Shown here: positions 5,570-12,697 of the stretch, in pieces
Layout: every line of letters starts with the position of its first letter
How positions within the stretch are numbered: the stretch's first letter is position 1
Assembly (NCBI GenBank): GCA_048173955.1
Contig: DBEYOB010000195.1
Location: 1 to 19,282 of the forward strand
Origin: CAZUFB01 sp048173955
Lineage (GTDB): Bacteria; Actinomycetota; Coriobacteriia; Coriobacteriales; UMGS124
Direction: 5' to 3'
DNA: 19,282 nucleotides
The notes under the pieces: generated by a model
The model's database searches: none
What the model saw: the letters and a program-made list of their open reading frames with translations, nothing else
What the model was told of the DNA's origin: nothing
Translations under genes and position numbers: made by a program

Positions 5570-7597
5570 ATGGTCAAACTTCGTGAAGGTCTTACCCAGA
5601 AGATGGAGGCCAACGCCGGCGGCAAGGTGCGCTTCCGCCGCTGGAAGTCGATGAGCGTCGGCGCGCGCATCTCGCTCGTCGTGCTCGTCCTCATCGTCCT
5701 GTGCGCCGTCTTCGCCAACTTCCTCGCGCCCTACGACCCGCTGCTGATCGAGACGCCGCGCCAGGCCCCCTCGGCCGCGCACCTGTTCGGCACCGACACC
5801 CAGGGCCGCGACGTGCTCTCGCGCATGATGTACGGCGCGCGCTACTCGCTCGTCATCGGCCTGGGCGCCACGGCGTTCGCGCTGATCCTCGGCTCGATCA
5901 TCGGCGCCATCGCCGCCGTCACCCGCAAGTGGGTGTCCGAGGTCATCATGCGCATCCTCGACGTGCTCATGTCGTTCCCGGGCATCGCGCTGGCCGCGAC
6001 GTTCGTTGTCGTGTTCGGCAACTCGCTGCCCTCGCTCATCCTGGCGATCGGCATCCTGTACGTGCCGCAGATCGCGCGCATCGTGCGCGCCAACGTGGTG
6101 AGCGAGTACGGCAAGGACTACGTGCGCGCCGTGGTCGTCTCGGGTGCGCGCGCCCCGTGGATCCTCGTCAAGCACGTCATGCGCAACTGCATCGCGCCCG
6201 TGGTGGTCTTCACCATCGTGCTCGTCGCGGACGCCATCGTGTTCGAGGCGTCGCTGTCGTTCATCTCGGCGGGTATTCCCGAGCCCACGCCCTCGTGGGG
6301 CAACATCCTGTCCGACGCCCGCAACGGCGTTCTGGCGGGCCAGTGGTGGCAGGCGTTCTTCCCCGGCCTCGCCATCATCGTGACCGTGCTGTGCCTCAAC
6401 ATCCTGTCCGAGGGCATCACCGACGCCATGGTGGCGGCGCCCAAGGCTGCTGTGAAGCCGAGCGACTCCAACCTCGCCGGCAACCGCGAGGCCGACCGCA
6501 TGGTCGCCGACCCCACCCTGGCCTACAAGGCGCAGGCCGAGATGCTCCAGAAGCGCCTCGCCCAGCTCAAGGCCACCGAGCTCACCCGCACCGACCGCTT
6601 CGAGGCGCGCACCGACGTGCCGCCGATCCTCGAGGTCAAGGACCTGTGCATCAAGTTCCCGCGCCACGGCGACGTGAACGTGGTGGACCACCTGAGCTTC
6701 GTGGTGCGCCCGCGTCAGACCATGGGCCTGGTGGGCGAGTCGGGCTGCGGCAAGTCGATCACCTCGCTCGCCATCATGGGCCTGCTCGACCCCAAGGCCC
6801 AGATCTCCGGCGAGATCCTCTACGACGGCAGGAACCTGCTCGACATGAACGACAAGGAGCTCAACGCCCTGCGCGGCCGCGAGATCGCGATGGTCTACCA
6901 GGACGCCCTGTCGTCGCTCAACCCCTCGATGCTCATCCGCGCCCAGATGAAGCAGCTCACCAAGCGCGGCGGCACCCGCACCGCAGAGGAGCTCCTCGAG
7001 CTCGTCGGCCTCGACCCCAAGCGCACGCTCGGGTCCTACCCGCATGAGCTCTCGGGCGGCCAGCGCCAGCGCGTGCTCATCGCCATGGCGCTCACGCGCG
7101 ACCCCAAGGTCATCATCGCCGACGAGCCCACCACCGCCCTCGACGTGACCGTGCAGAAGCAGGTCATCGAGCTGCTCAACAAGCTGCAGAAGGAGCTCGG
7201 CTTCGCGATGGTGTTCGTGAGCCACGACCTCGCCCTGGTCGCCGAGGTGGCGAACTCCATCACGGTCATGTACGCCGGCCAGGTCGTGGAGCAGGGCCCG
7301 GTGCGCGACATCCTCACCAACCCGATCCACGAGTACACGCGCGGCCTGCTCGGCTCGGTGCTCTCCATCGAGGCCGGCAACGCCCGCCTGCACCAGATCC
7401 CCGGTTCGGTGCCCTCGCCGGCCGACTTCCCCAAGGGCGACCGCTTCACGCCGCGCTCGAGCCACCCCGACAAGGTCTCGCAGCTTCGCCCGGTGCTCAA
7501 GCGCCTCGCGGGGACCGACCACTACTACGCCGAGCTGCCCGACAGCGAGATGAGGAAGCTCGGCCTGGTGCCGTACGCGCAAGGAGGTGTTCAGTAG
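5570..7597 (+). CDS. Fused DppC permease and DppD ATPase
   Basis: A 675-residue fusion of two normally separate subunits. Residues 1 to about 300 are a DppC-type permease: a first helix after a basic lead, the GTDTQGRDVLSR segment, and an EAA loop around YGKDYVRAVVVSGA. A linker of about 45 residues, helical and charged, follows. Residues from about 350 on are a DppD ATPase: Walker A GESGCGKS (389-396), Q-loop VYQDALSSLNP, signature LSGGQRQR (from 494), Walker B VIIADEP (514-520) and the SHDL switch. The C-terminal oligopeptide-ATPase domain keeps the xFxPR pattern but has Asp624 and Ser630 where iron-sulphur cysteines usually sit. ATG 5570 follows the permease stop closely, with only a weak ribosome site. 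Similar permease-ATPase fusions occur in other actinobacterial importers. It should pair with DppB and DppF to form the importer. Confidence 0.92.
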   Translation: MVKLREGLTQKMEANAGGKVRFRRWKSMSVGARISLVVLVLIVLCAVFANFLAPYDPLLIETPRQAPSAAHLFGTDTQGRDVLSRMMYGARYSLVIGLGATAFALILGSIIGAIAAVTRKWVSEVIMRILDVLMSFPGIALAATFVVVFGNSLPSLILAIGILYVPQIARIVRANVVSEYGKDYVRAVVVSGARAPWILVKHVMRNCIAPVVVFTIVLVADAIVFEASLSFISAGIPEPTPSWGNILSDARNGVLAGQWWQAFFPGLAIIVTVLCLNILSEGITDAMVAAPKAAVKPSDSNLAGNREADRMVADPTLAYKAQAEMLQKRLAQLKATELTRTDRFEARTDVPPILEVKDLCIKFPRHGDVNVVDHLSFVVRPRQTMGLVGESGCGKSITSLAIMGLLDPKAQISGEILYDGRNLLDMNDKELNALRGREIAMVYQDALSSLNPSMLIRAQMKQLTKRGGTRTAEELLELVGLDPKRTLGSYPHELSGGQRQRVLIAMALTRDPKVIIADEPTTALDVTVQKQVIELLNKLQKELGFAMVFVSHDLALVAEVANSITVMYAGQVVEQGPVRDILTNPIHEYTRGLLGSVLSIEAGNARLHQIPGSVPSPADFPKGDRFTPRSSHPDKVSQLRPVLKRLAGTDHYYAELPDSEMRKLGLVPYAQGGVQ

Positions 7598-8470
7598 ATG
7601 ACCGACATCCAGACCGGCGCCGACGCCGGCACCGTCCAGGACAAGGACACCCCCATCATCTTCCTCGACGACGTCAAGGTCACGTTCAAGACGCGCACCG
7701 GGTCGCTTTTGCACCCCAACAAGGTCCAGGCGATCCGCGGCCTCACCCTCAAGCTCATGCCGGGCGAGACCCTGGGCATCGTGGGCGAGTCGGGCTGCGG
7801 CAAGTCGACGACGGCGAACGTGATGTGCGGCCTGCAAAAGCCGACCGAGGGCCGCGTGTTCTTCAAGGGCACGGACGTCACCAACCGTACCGCCGCCGAC
7901 CGCCGCACCATCGGCCGCGTCATCTCGGTGGTGTTCCAGGACCCGGCGACGGCCCTGAACGCCCGCATGACCATCCACGACCAGCTGCTCGACCCCATGC
8001 TCGTCCACAACGTGGGCGACAAGGAGTCGCGCGAGGAGCGCATCTACAAGCTCATCGAGATGGTCGGCCTGCCCCAGTCGGTCATGGGCGCGCTTCCCGG
8101 CCAGCTTTCGGGCGGTCAGCGCCAGCGCGTCGCCATCGCGCGCGCCCTCGCCCTGCGCCCCGACGCCATCATCGCCGACGAGCCCACGAGCGCCCTCGAC
8201 GTGTCGGTGCGCGCGCAGATCCTCAACCTGCTCATGGACCTCAAGCGCGACCTGGGCCTCGCCATGGTGTTCATCAGCCACGACATCCAGACCGTGCGCT
8301 ACATCTCCGACCGCATCGTCGTCATGAACGGCGGCCGCGCGGTCGAGGAGGGCACCGCCGAGCAGGTCTTCAACAACCCCAAGGACGAGTACACCAAGCT
8401 GCTGCTTGGGGCAGCGCCCTCGCTGCTCTACCCCGACTTGGGGAAGGGGAAGGCCGAGGAGGCGAAGTAG
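7598..8470 (+). CDS. ABC transporter ATPase, DppF type
   Basis: A 290-residue ATPase of the peptide importer family. Walker A is GESGCGKS at residues 63-70; then come the Q-loop VFQDPATALN, the signature LSGGQRQRVAIARAL, Walker B AIIADEP with TSALD, and the switch SHDI. It ends soon after the DEYTKLLLGAAPSL segment and lacks the long oligopeptide C-terminal extension, giving a shorter protein than typical DppF. ATG 7598 abuts the stop codon of the fusion gene, with AAGGAGGT 9 nt upstream. It would dimerise with the ATPase half of the fusion to power uptake. A strong terminator follows, so this is the last gene of the transporter unit. Confidence 0.92.
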   Translation: MTDIQTGADAGTVQDKDTPIIFLDDVKVTFKTRTGSLLHPNKVQAIRGLTLKLMPGETLGIVGESGCGKSTTANVMCGLQKPTEGRVFFKGTDVTNRTAADRRTIGRVISVVFQDPATALNARMTIHDQLLDPMLVHNVGDKESREERIYKLIEMVGLPQSVMGALPGQLSGGQRQRVAIARALALRPDAIIADEPTSALDVSVRAQILNLLMDLKRDLGLAMVFISHDIQTVRYISDRIVVMNGGRAVEEGTAEQVFNNPKDEYTKLLLGAAPSLLYPDLGKGKAEEAK

Positions 8471-8532
8471 CCGAATCCGCCTGCGGCACCGCTTCGCAAC
8501 GGCGGACGCTGCGACAGACAACGGCGCGTTTT

Positions 8533-8570
8533 GCGGCCGGCCTGCATTCGAGCGGGTCGGCCGCTTTTTT
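8533..8570 (+). terminator. Rho-independent terminator after the transporter genes
   Basis: GCGGCCGGCC (8533-8542) pairs with GGTCGGCCGC (8555-8564), 10 bp with one G-U pair, 12-nt loop, followed by six T. This is the cleanest intrinsic terminator in the window and closes the transporter unit. Confidence 0.9.
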
Positions 8571-8589
8571 GTGGTGGATGCACGGCTAA

Positions 8590-8610
8590 GGGCGGCGGGG
8601 CGGGTGGGGG
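8590..8610 (+). other. G-quadruplex-compatible G-rich tract
   Basis: Four runs of three or more G separated by 1-4 nt lie just past the terminator. Such motifs arise easily by chance in DNA of this GC content; no function is implied. Confidence 0.3.
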
Positions 8611-8675
8611 AGTGCGGACAGGTGATGGCGCGCAGTGGGGCGGTCGGCGGCGGCCGGGCGGCGTGCGGTGGGGCG

Positions 8676-8923
8676 GGTGGTCAATTGGGGCGCCAATGCG
8701 TGATTTGCGAAAAGTGGTGGTCAATTGACCATCGAGTGTATGCCTATAGGTGGGATTGAGGTCCGTCAGTTTAAGGAATTCTCGGCAAAATACCTGGTAA
8801 ATGACGTGAATCCATGACATCGTCATGCCAGTGACCTCCAAAACGAGGCAACTGGGCATACATTCGGTGTCCGTTTGACCAGCTTTTTTCTAGAAACACG
8901 CATTGAGCGTCTTTTTGACCACC
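8676..8923. repeat. Large inverted repeat with 69-bp arms before nanA
   Basis: The arm 8676-8744 aligns without a gap to the reverse complement of 8855-8923, 48 of 69 positions by my count. Identity is concentrated in blocks: GGTGGTCAA at the outer end, CAATGCGTG, a second GGTCAA, and TGTATGCC at the inner end. The left arm itself contains a 40-bp-spaced direct repeat of GGTGGTCAATTG (8676 and 8716) and the 12-bp palindrome GGTCAATTGACC (8719-8730). Within the 110-bp centre is CATGAC-ATC-GTCATG (8813-8827). No coding frame is convincing. It could be an old inverted-repeat mobile element or a composite regulatory region upstream of nanA. Confidence 0.7.
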
Positions 8924-9017
8924 TCGCCAGCCGTGCCGCCGCCCGCCCGCTATCCCGCCCCGCCGGCCGCACCCGCCCCGCCGCCTCGGTTCTTTTCGCC
9001 CGGTTGGGCAGGCGGCC

Positions 9018-9045
9018 TTGACGTTCGCGCTCGGTCATCTAAACT
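9018..9045 (+). promoter_or_regulatory. Candidate promoter of nanA
   Basis: TTGACG (9018-9023) and TAAACT (9040-9045) are separated by 16 bp, in a short AT-richer patch, giving a leader of about 100 nt. The leader holds the perfect 12-bp palindrome TGTGCCGGCACA (9113-9124), which could be an operator or a small hairpin before the ribosome site. Confidence 0.5.
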
Positions 9046-9112
9046 TTATCGGTTAGGTATGCGGGCGCGTTCGACGGTGTCGGGCGGCGTCCAAAGGATG
9101 GCCGGCTCGCCA

Positions 9113-9124
9113 TGTGCCGGCACA
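9113..9124. promoter_or_regulatory. Palindrome in the nanA leader
   Basis: TGTGCCGGCACA is a perfect 12-bp palindrome 27 bp before the nanA start codon and downstream of the candidate promoter. An upstream GCCGGC (9101-9106) could alternatively pair with its core in the RNA. Confidence 0.35.
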
Positions 9125-9151
9125 CTATTCACTACTCACAGAAGGTGTGAC

Positions 9152-10105
9152 ATGGATTCCAAGCGTTTCAAAGGCGTCATCCCCCCGGTCGTCATCCCGC
9201 TCGACAAGAACCGCAAGCTCGACCTCGAGGCGCTCGAGCGCTCCATCAACCGCATGATCGACGCGGGCGTGGACGGCCTGTTCTTCCTCGGTTCGAGCGG
9301 CGAGGTTGCCTTCCTCACCGACGCCCAGCGCTACCACGTGCTGCAGGAGGCCGTCGCCATGGTGCACGGTCGCGTGCCCGTGCTCGCCGGCATCATCGAC
9401 ATGGAGACGCTGCGCGTGGTCGACCAGGCCAAGCGCGCCAAGGGCTACGGCGTCGACGCGCTCGTGGCCACCGCGCCCTTCTACGCCCTGGGCGGCCCCA
9501 AGGAGGTCGAGCGCCACTTCCGCGCCATCCGCGAGAACACCGACCTGCCGCTGTTCGCCTACGACCTGCCGGTGTGCGTGCACACCAAGCTCGACCCCAC
9601 GATGCTCGTGCGCCTCGGCAAGGACGGCGTGCTCCAGGGCGTCAAGGACTCCTCGGGCGACGACGTGTCGTTCCGCTGGCTGTGCATCGAGAACGAGGAG
9701 GCGGGCCACCCCCTGCAGCTCTTCACCGGCCACGAGGTCGTGGTCGACGGGGCCTACATGTCCGGTGCCGACGGCAGCGTGCCCGGCCTGGGCAACATCG
9801 ACCCCTACAGCTACGTGGAGCAGTGGCGCGCCTACCAGTCCGGCGACTGGGAGAAGGTCCGCACGCTCCAGGACCACCTCGCCCGCCTCATGTTCGTCAC
9901 GCGCAAGGTCAAGGCCACGGTGGGCTTCGGCGCCGGCGTGGGGGCGTTCAAGACGGCCCTGTGGCAGATGGGCGTCTTCAACACCACCCAGATGCGCGAG
10001 CCCGTCCAGCCGCTCAAGGGCGACGACGTCGAGGCCATCGTCGAGGTGCTCAAGGCCGAGGGCATGATGCCGGCCGACGCGCCGATCCGCCAGCCCGAGT
10101 GGTAG
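9152..10105 (+). CDS. nanA: N-acetylneuraminate lyase-type aldolase (DapA superfamily)
   Basis: A 317-residue class I aldolase of the DHDPS/NAL superfamily. By context it splits N-acetylneuraminate into ManNAc and pyruvate in the cytosol. The barrel carries GSSGE (47-51) for the pyruvate carboxylate, Tyr137 in YDLP, and the Schiff-base Lys165 in GVKDSSGD, the same numbers as in E. coli NanA. The part that holds the sugar tail differs: E. coli has Asp191-Glu192 and Ser208 before TYN, whereas here the stretch reads GHEVVVDG and later SVPGLGN. Specificity is thus set by context (nanK, nanE, nagA, nagB adjacent) rather than by those residues; a related 2-keto-3-deoxy-sugar aldolase remains possible. 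ATG 9152 has GAAGGTG just upstream; the open frame extending to 8903 is composition, not protein. Confidence 0.82.
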   Translation: MDSKRFKGVIPPVVIPLDKNRKLDLEALERSINRMIDAGVDGLFFLGSSGEVAFLTDAQRYHVLQEAVAMVHGRVPVLAGIIDMETLRVVDQAKRAKGYGVDALVATAPFYALGGPKEVERHFRAIRENTDLPLFAYDLPVCVHTKLDPTMLVRLGKDGVLQGVKDSSGDDVSFRWLCIENEEAGHPLQLFTGHEVVVDGAYMSGADGSVPGLGNIDPYSYVEQWRAYQSGDWEKVRTLQDHLARLMFVTRKVKATVGFGAGVGAFKTALWQMGVFNTTQMREPVQPLKGDDVEAIVEVLKAEGMMPADAPIRQPEW

Positions 10106-10152
10106 CGGCAGGGCACCGGCAGCGCCGGGCGCGCCGGGGCCCGTCCAACGGG

Positions 10153-10186
10153 GTGTGCCCCGGTCGGGGGACCGGCGCGCACTTTT
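10153..10186 (+). terminator. Hairpin after nanA
   Basis: A 13-bp stem (10153-10165 with 10170-10182; one mismatch, one G-U) with a GGGG loop is followed by TTTTC. It lies 35 bp before nanK and may act as a partial terminator, lowering kinase relative to lyase. Confidence 0.6.
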
Positions 10187-10220
10187 CGAAGCATCCGACA
10201 GGTGAACGGGGGAGGCAGGC

Positions 10221-11243
10221 ATGACCACCACGCACACTTCCGCCGTGTCGCAGCAGGGAGACGGGACCGCATTCGCTGCGGGTTCGTCTCCCTTTGCCGT
10301 TGTGGCGCTCGACATCGGCGGCACCAAGATCGGCGGCGCCGTCGTGCGCTACCGCGACCGCTCCTCGGCGCCCGAGGTGGTGGGGCGTCGCACGGTGCCC
10401 ACCGAGGCAAAGCGCGGCGGTGCCGCGGTGACCGACACGGTGTGCGCCTTTGCGCGCGAGCTCGTCGAGGAGGCGGGCACGGCGGGCGCGGCGTGCCCCG
10501 TCGTGGGCATCGGCGTGGGGACCGCGGGGCGCGTCGACGCCTACGACGGGTCCATCGCCTACGCCAACGACATCATGCCCGGCTGGATCGGCCAGCCGCT
10601 CGGCGAGCGCTTGCGCCACGCGTGCGGCCTGCCGGTCGCGGTGATGAACGACGTGCAGGCCCATGCCCTGGGCGAGGCGCGCCACGGCGCCGCCGCCGGT
10701 TCGCACACCTGCATCATGGTGGCGGTGGGCACGGGTCTGGGCGGCGCGCTGCTCTACGAGGGCAAGATCATGGGCGGCGCGCACGGCTTTGCCGGCGAGC
10801 TCGGCTGCAGCCTGCATCCTGCGGCCGAGAACGTGTCCTGCGAGGGCGGCATCACCGGCCGTCTCGAGTCGATCGCGTCGGGCAGCGGCATCGAGCGCTG
10901 CTACCGCGCCGGCGGCGGCGAACCCCTTTCGGGTCCCGAGATCTCGGCGCGCGCCGAAGGGGGCGAGCGTCTCGCCTGCCGCGTCATCGAGCAGGCCGGG
11001 CGCAGCCTGGGCGAGAGCATCATCTCCTGGGCGAACATCTTCGACCCCGACCTCGTGGTGCTCTCGGGTTCGGTGTGCTCCTCGGGCGAGCTGTGGCACG
11101 CCGCCCTGCGCGCCGGCATGGAGTCGCAGATGACGGGGGCGGTGAGCGGCCTCAAGGTGGTCCATGCCAAGCTCGGCAACGACGCCCCGCTGCTCGGCGC
11201 CGCCGAGCGCCTGCTCGACAAGTTGGAAGAGGGGCGCTGCTAG
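10221..11243 (+). CDS. nanK: ROK-family kinase, probable N-acetylmannosamine kinase
   Basis: A 340-residue sugar kinase of the ROK family, expected to make ManNAc-6-P from ManNAc and ATP. The phosphate loop DIGGTK is at residues 31-36, the catalytic Asp144 lies in MNDVQAHALGE, and AVGTGLGGALL supplies the second nucleotide-binding Gly motif. The usual zinc site (a His and a CxCGxxGC cluster, then LE) is degenerate: after AGELG the sequence reads VSCEGGITGRLES, with one of the cysteines left. About 25 residues precede the kinase fold, but GGGGGAGG 6 nt before ATG 10221 supports this start and no internal ATG competes. Position between the lyase and the epimerase makes ManNAc the natural substrate; glucose or another hexosamine kinase is the alternative. 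Confidence 0.85.
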   Translation: MTTTHTSAVSQQGDGTAFAAGSSPFAVVALDIGGTKIGGAVVRYRDRSSAPEVVGRRTVPTEAKRGGAAVTDTVCAFARELVEEAGTAGAACPVVGIGVGTAGRVDAYDGSIAYANDIMPGWIGQPLGERLRHACGLPVAVMNDVQAHALGEARHGAAAGSHTCIMVAVGTGLGGALLYEGKIMGGAHGFAGELGCSLHPAAENVSCEGGITGRLESIASGSGIERCYRAGGGEPLSGPEISARAEGGERLACRVIEQAGRSLGESIISWANIFDPDLVVLSGSVCSSGELWHAALRAGMESQMTGAVSGLKVVHAKLGNDAPLLGAAERLLDKLEEGRC

Positions 11244-11386
11244 AGGAAAGCGGCTGACGCCGGGGCCGCGCCGAGGGCTGCGAGCCGCAGGTCGGTGCCG
11301 TGAGCTGCGCGCCGCGTGCCGCACGCTGCACCGCGCGTTGGGAGACGCATACCGTGTGCCGGAAGCGCGCCGAAAGGAGACATCGC

Positions 11387-12067
11387 ATGAACCAGCTGAT
11401 CGAAGGCCTCAAGGGCAAGCTCATCGTGAGCTGCCAGGCCTATATGGGAGAGCCGCTGCGCCACCCCGAGACCATGGCGCAGATGGCGCGCGCCTGCGAG
11501 CTCGGCGGCGCGGCGGCCATCCGCTGCCAGGGCCTCGCCGACATCGCCGCCGTCAAGGGACGCGTCGAGGTGCCGGTCATCGGTCTGTGGAAAGAGGGGC
11601 ACGAAGGCGTGTACATCACCCCGACGCTGCGCCACGCCCGGGCCTGCGTTGCGGCCGGCGCCGACGTGGTGGCGATCGATGCCACCGACCGCCCCCGTCC
11701 CGACGGGCGCACCTTCGAGGAGACCGTCGCCGCGCTGCGCGCCACCGAGGATACCCTCATCATGGCCGACTGCGCCACGATCGAGGATATCCGCCGCGGC
11801 GTGGCGGCCGGGTGCGACCTGGTGTCCACGACGCTCTCCCACGGCGTGGCCGCCATCGACTGCACGATGGCCGACGGCCCCGACCTTCCGCTTTTGCGTC
11901 AGGCCGTCGAGGAGTTCCCCGGCTTCCCCGTGGTGTGCGAGGGGCGCGTGCACACCCCCGCCGACGCCCAGGCCGCCATCGAGGCCGGCGCGTGGGCTGT
12001 GGTGGTGGGCACCGCGATCACGCACCCCACGAGCATCACGGGCTGGTTCGCGAAGGTGTTGGGATAG
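11387..12067 (+). CDS. nanE: N-acetylmannosamine-6-phosphate 2-epimerase
   Basis: A 226-residue (beta/alpha)8-barrel enzyme converting ManNAc-6-P to GlcNAc-6-P in the cytosol, close to the family's usual length. Family motifs are complete: IVSCQA near the start, VIGLWK with the catalytic Lys69, VYITPT, GADVVAIDAT, MADCAT, the acid Glu185 in CEGRVHTP, and the phosphate-binding VVVGTAITHP. AAAGGAGA ends 6 nt before ATG 11387; an in-frame ATG at 11300 would add an unrelated Cys/Arg-rich lead. It follows nanK by 143 bp and is the last + strand gene of the cluster, facing nagA across a repeat-rich gap. Its product is the substrate of NagA. Confidence 0.95.
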   Translation: MNQLIEGLKGKLIVSCQAYMGEPLRHPETMAQMARACELGGAAAIRCQGLADIAAVKGRVEVPVIGLWKEGHEGVYITPTLRHARACVAAGADVVAIDATDRPRPDGRTFEETVAALRATEDTLIMADCATIEDIRRGVAAGCDLVSTTLSHGVAAIDCTMADGPDLPLLRQAVEEFPGFPVVCEGRVHTPADAQAAIEAGAWAVVVGTAITHPTSITGWFAKVLG

Positions 12068-12168
12068 GGAGAAGGGTGGCGCGCGGGAGCAGCGCAGGTC
12101 CCCACGGGGCCGGGCGCCGCGCGTCTGCGCGCGACTCGTCCGACGACCGGGATACGTGTGCCGACCGG

Positions 12169-12233
12169 CCGCCGTGCGGGGTTTCGTCCCCGTGCGGCGG
12201 TCGTGTGCTGTCGGGTTACGGCCGCGCGCGGCC
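12169..12233. other. Stem-loop and palindrome downstream of nanE
   Basis: A stem (12169-12181 with 12188-12200, two internal mismatches, 6-nt loop) is followed by the perfect 14-bp palindrome GGCCGCGCGCGGCC (12220-12233). Neither has a T run, so a classical terminator is not supported, though they could stabilise the nanE mRNA end. Confidence 0.35.
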
Positions 12234-12269
12234 GGGTTCTGGCCTTCGACGGTGGCATCGGCGGCGTCG

Positions 12270-12345
12270 AAACGGCGGAGGGGGCGAAGCGGCGGAGGGG
12301 GCGAAGCGGCGGAGAAGGCGAAACGGTGGCGAAGGCGAAGCGGTG
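12270..12345. repeat. 17-bp tandem repeats, about 4.5 copies
   Basis: Units begin at 12270, 12287, 12304, 12321 and (partial) 12338. The second copy is AAGCGGCGGAGGGGGCG; later copies drift (GAAGGCG endings). The 17-bp period is not a multiple of three, against a protein repeat, and there are no unique spacers. It lies directly beside the inverted-repeat element at 12373. Confidence 0.8.
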
Positions 12346-12372
12346 TCATAACAATCAAAGACACAAATAAAT

Positions 12373-12551
12373 GCCCGATGTGTGCAAATGCTTGTCGAGT
12401 GAATGCCCTGTCAGACGGCTGGTTGAGGCAAAAGTTCCAAGATAAAAATCTAACTTACTAAAATAGAAAATGTACTTTTGTCAAACCTTCTAAACTGGCG
12501 CACTTTCGCCAACAGGCTCGTTCACTCGACGAAGGTTTGCACACATCGGGC
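12373..12551. mobile_element. AT-rich element with 33-bp terminal inverted repeats (MITE-like)
   Basis: The 33-bp ends 12373-12405 and 12519-12551 match as inverted repeats at 28 positions; the outer 16 bp (GCCCGATGTGTGCAAA) are identical. Similarity stops sharply outside both ends. The 113-bp interior contains a stretch (12421-12480) of about 28% GC by my count, far below the genome, with further short inverted segments (12429-12436 area against 12475-12485). It encodes nothing and no obvious target duplication flanks it. It separates the convergent nanE and nagA, where its RNA hairpin could also stop transcription from either side. Confidence 0.65.
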
Positions 12552-12697
12552 GGAAATCAGGTGCAGGACGCTGCTCGTTGCCCCGGTTGCCCCGCCGTTT
12601 TGGTCGACCCGCCGCTCTTGGTCGGCCTGACGCTTTCCACTACTCCGCCTCGTCCCGCCTTTGAGTCTCCCGGATCGCAGGTCCCGGCCCCCGGACC

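Noticed and set aside
5552..8521. A 989-codon open frame on the - strand
   Set aside because: It lies opposite three well-supported transporter genes and its translation is a His/Val/Asp/Gly-rich mirror of them, as expected of GC-rich DNA.
8590..8610. G-quadruplex as a regulatory element
   Set aside because: Expected by chance in DNA of this GC content, and it lies downstream of a strong terminator.
8903..9151. N-terminal extension of the nanA frame
   Set aside because: The extension is Pro/Ala-rich, overlaps the inverted-repeat arm and promoter, and the family starts at the ATG with its own ribosome site at 9152.
12270..12345. CRISPR array
   Set aside because: Units are directly adjacent with no unique spacers, and no cas gene is in the window.
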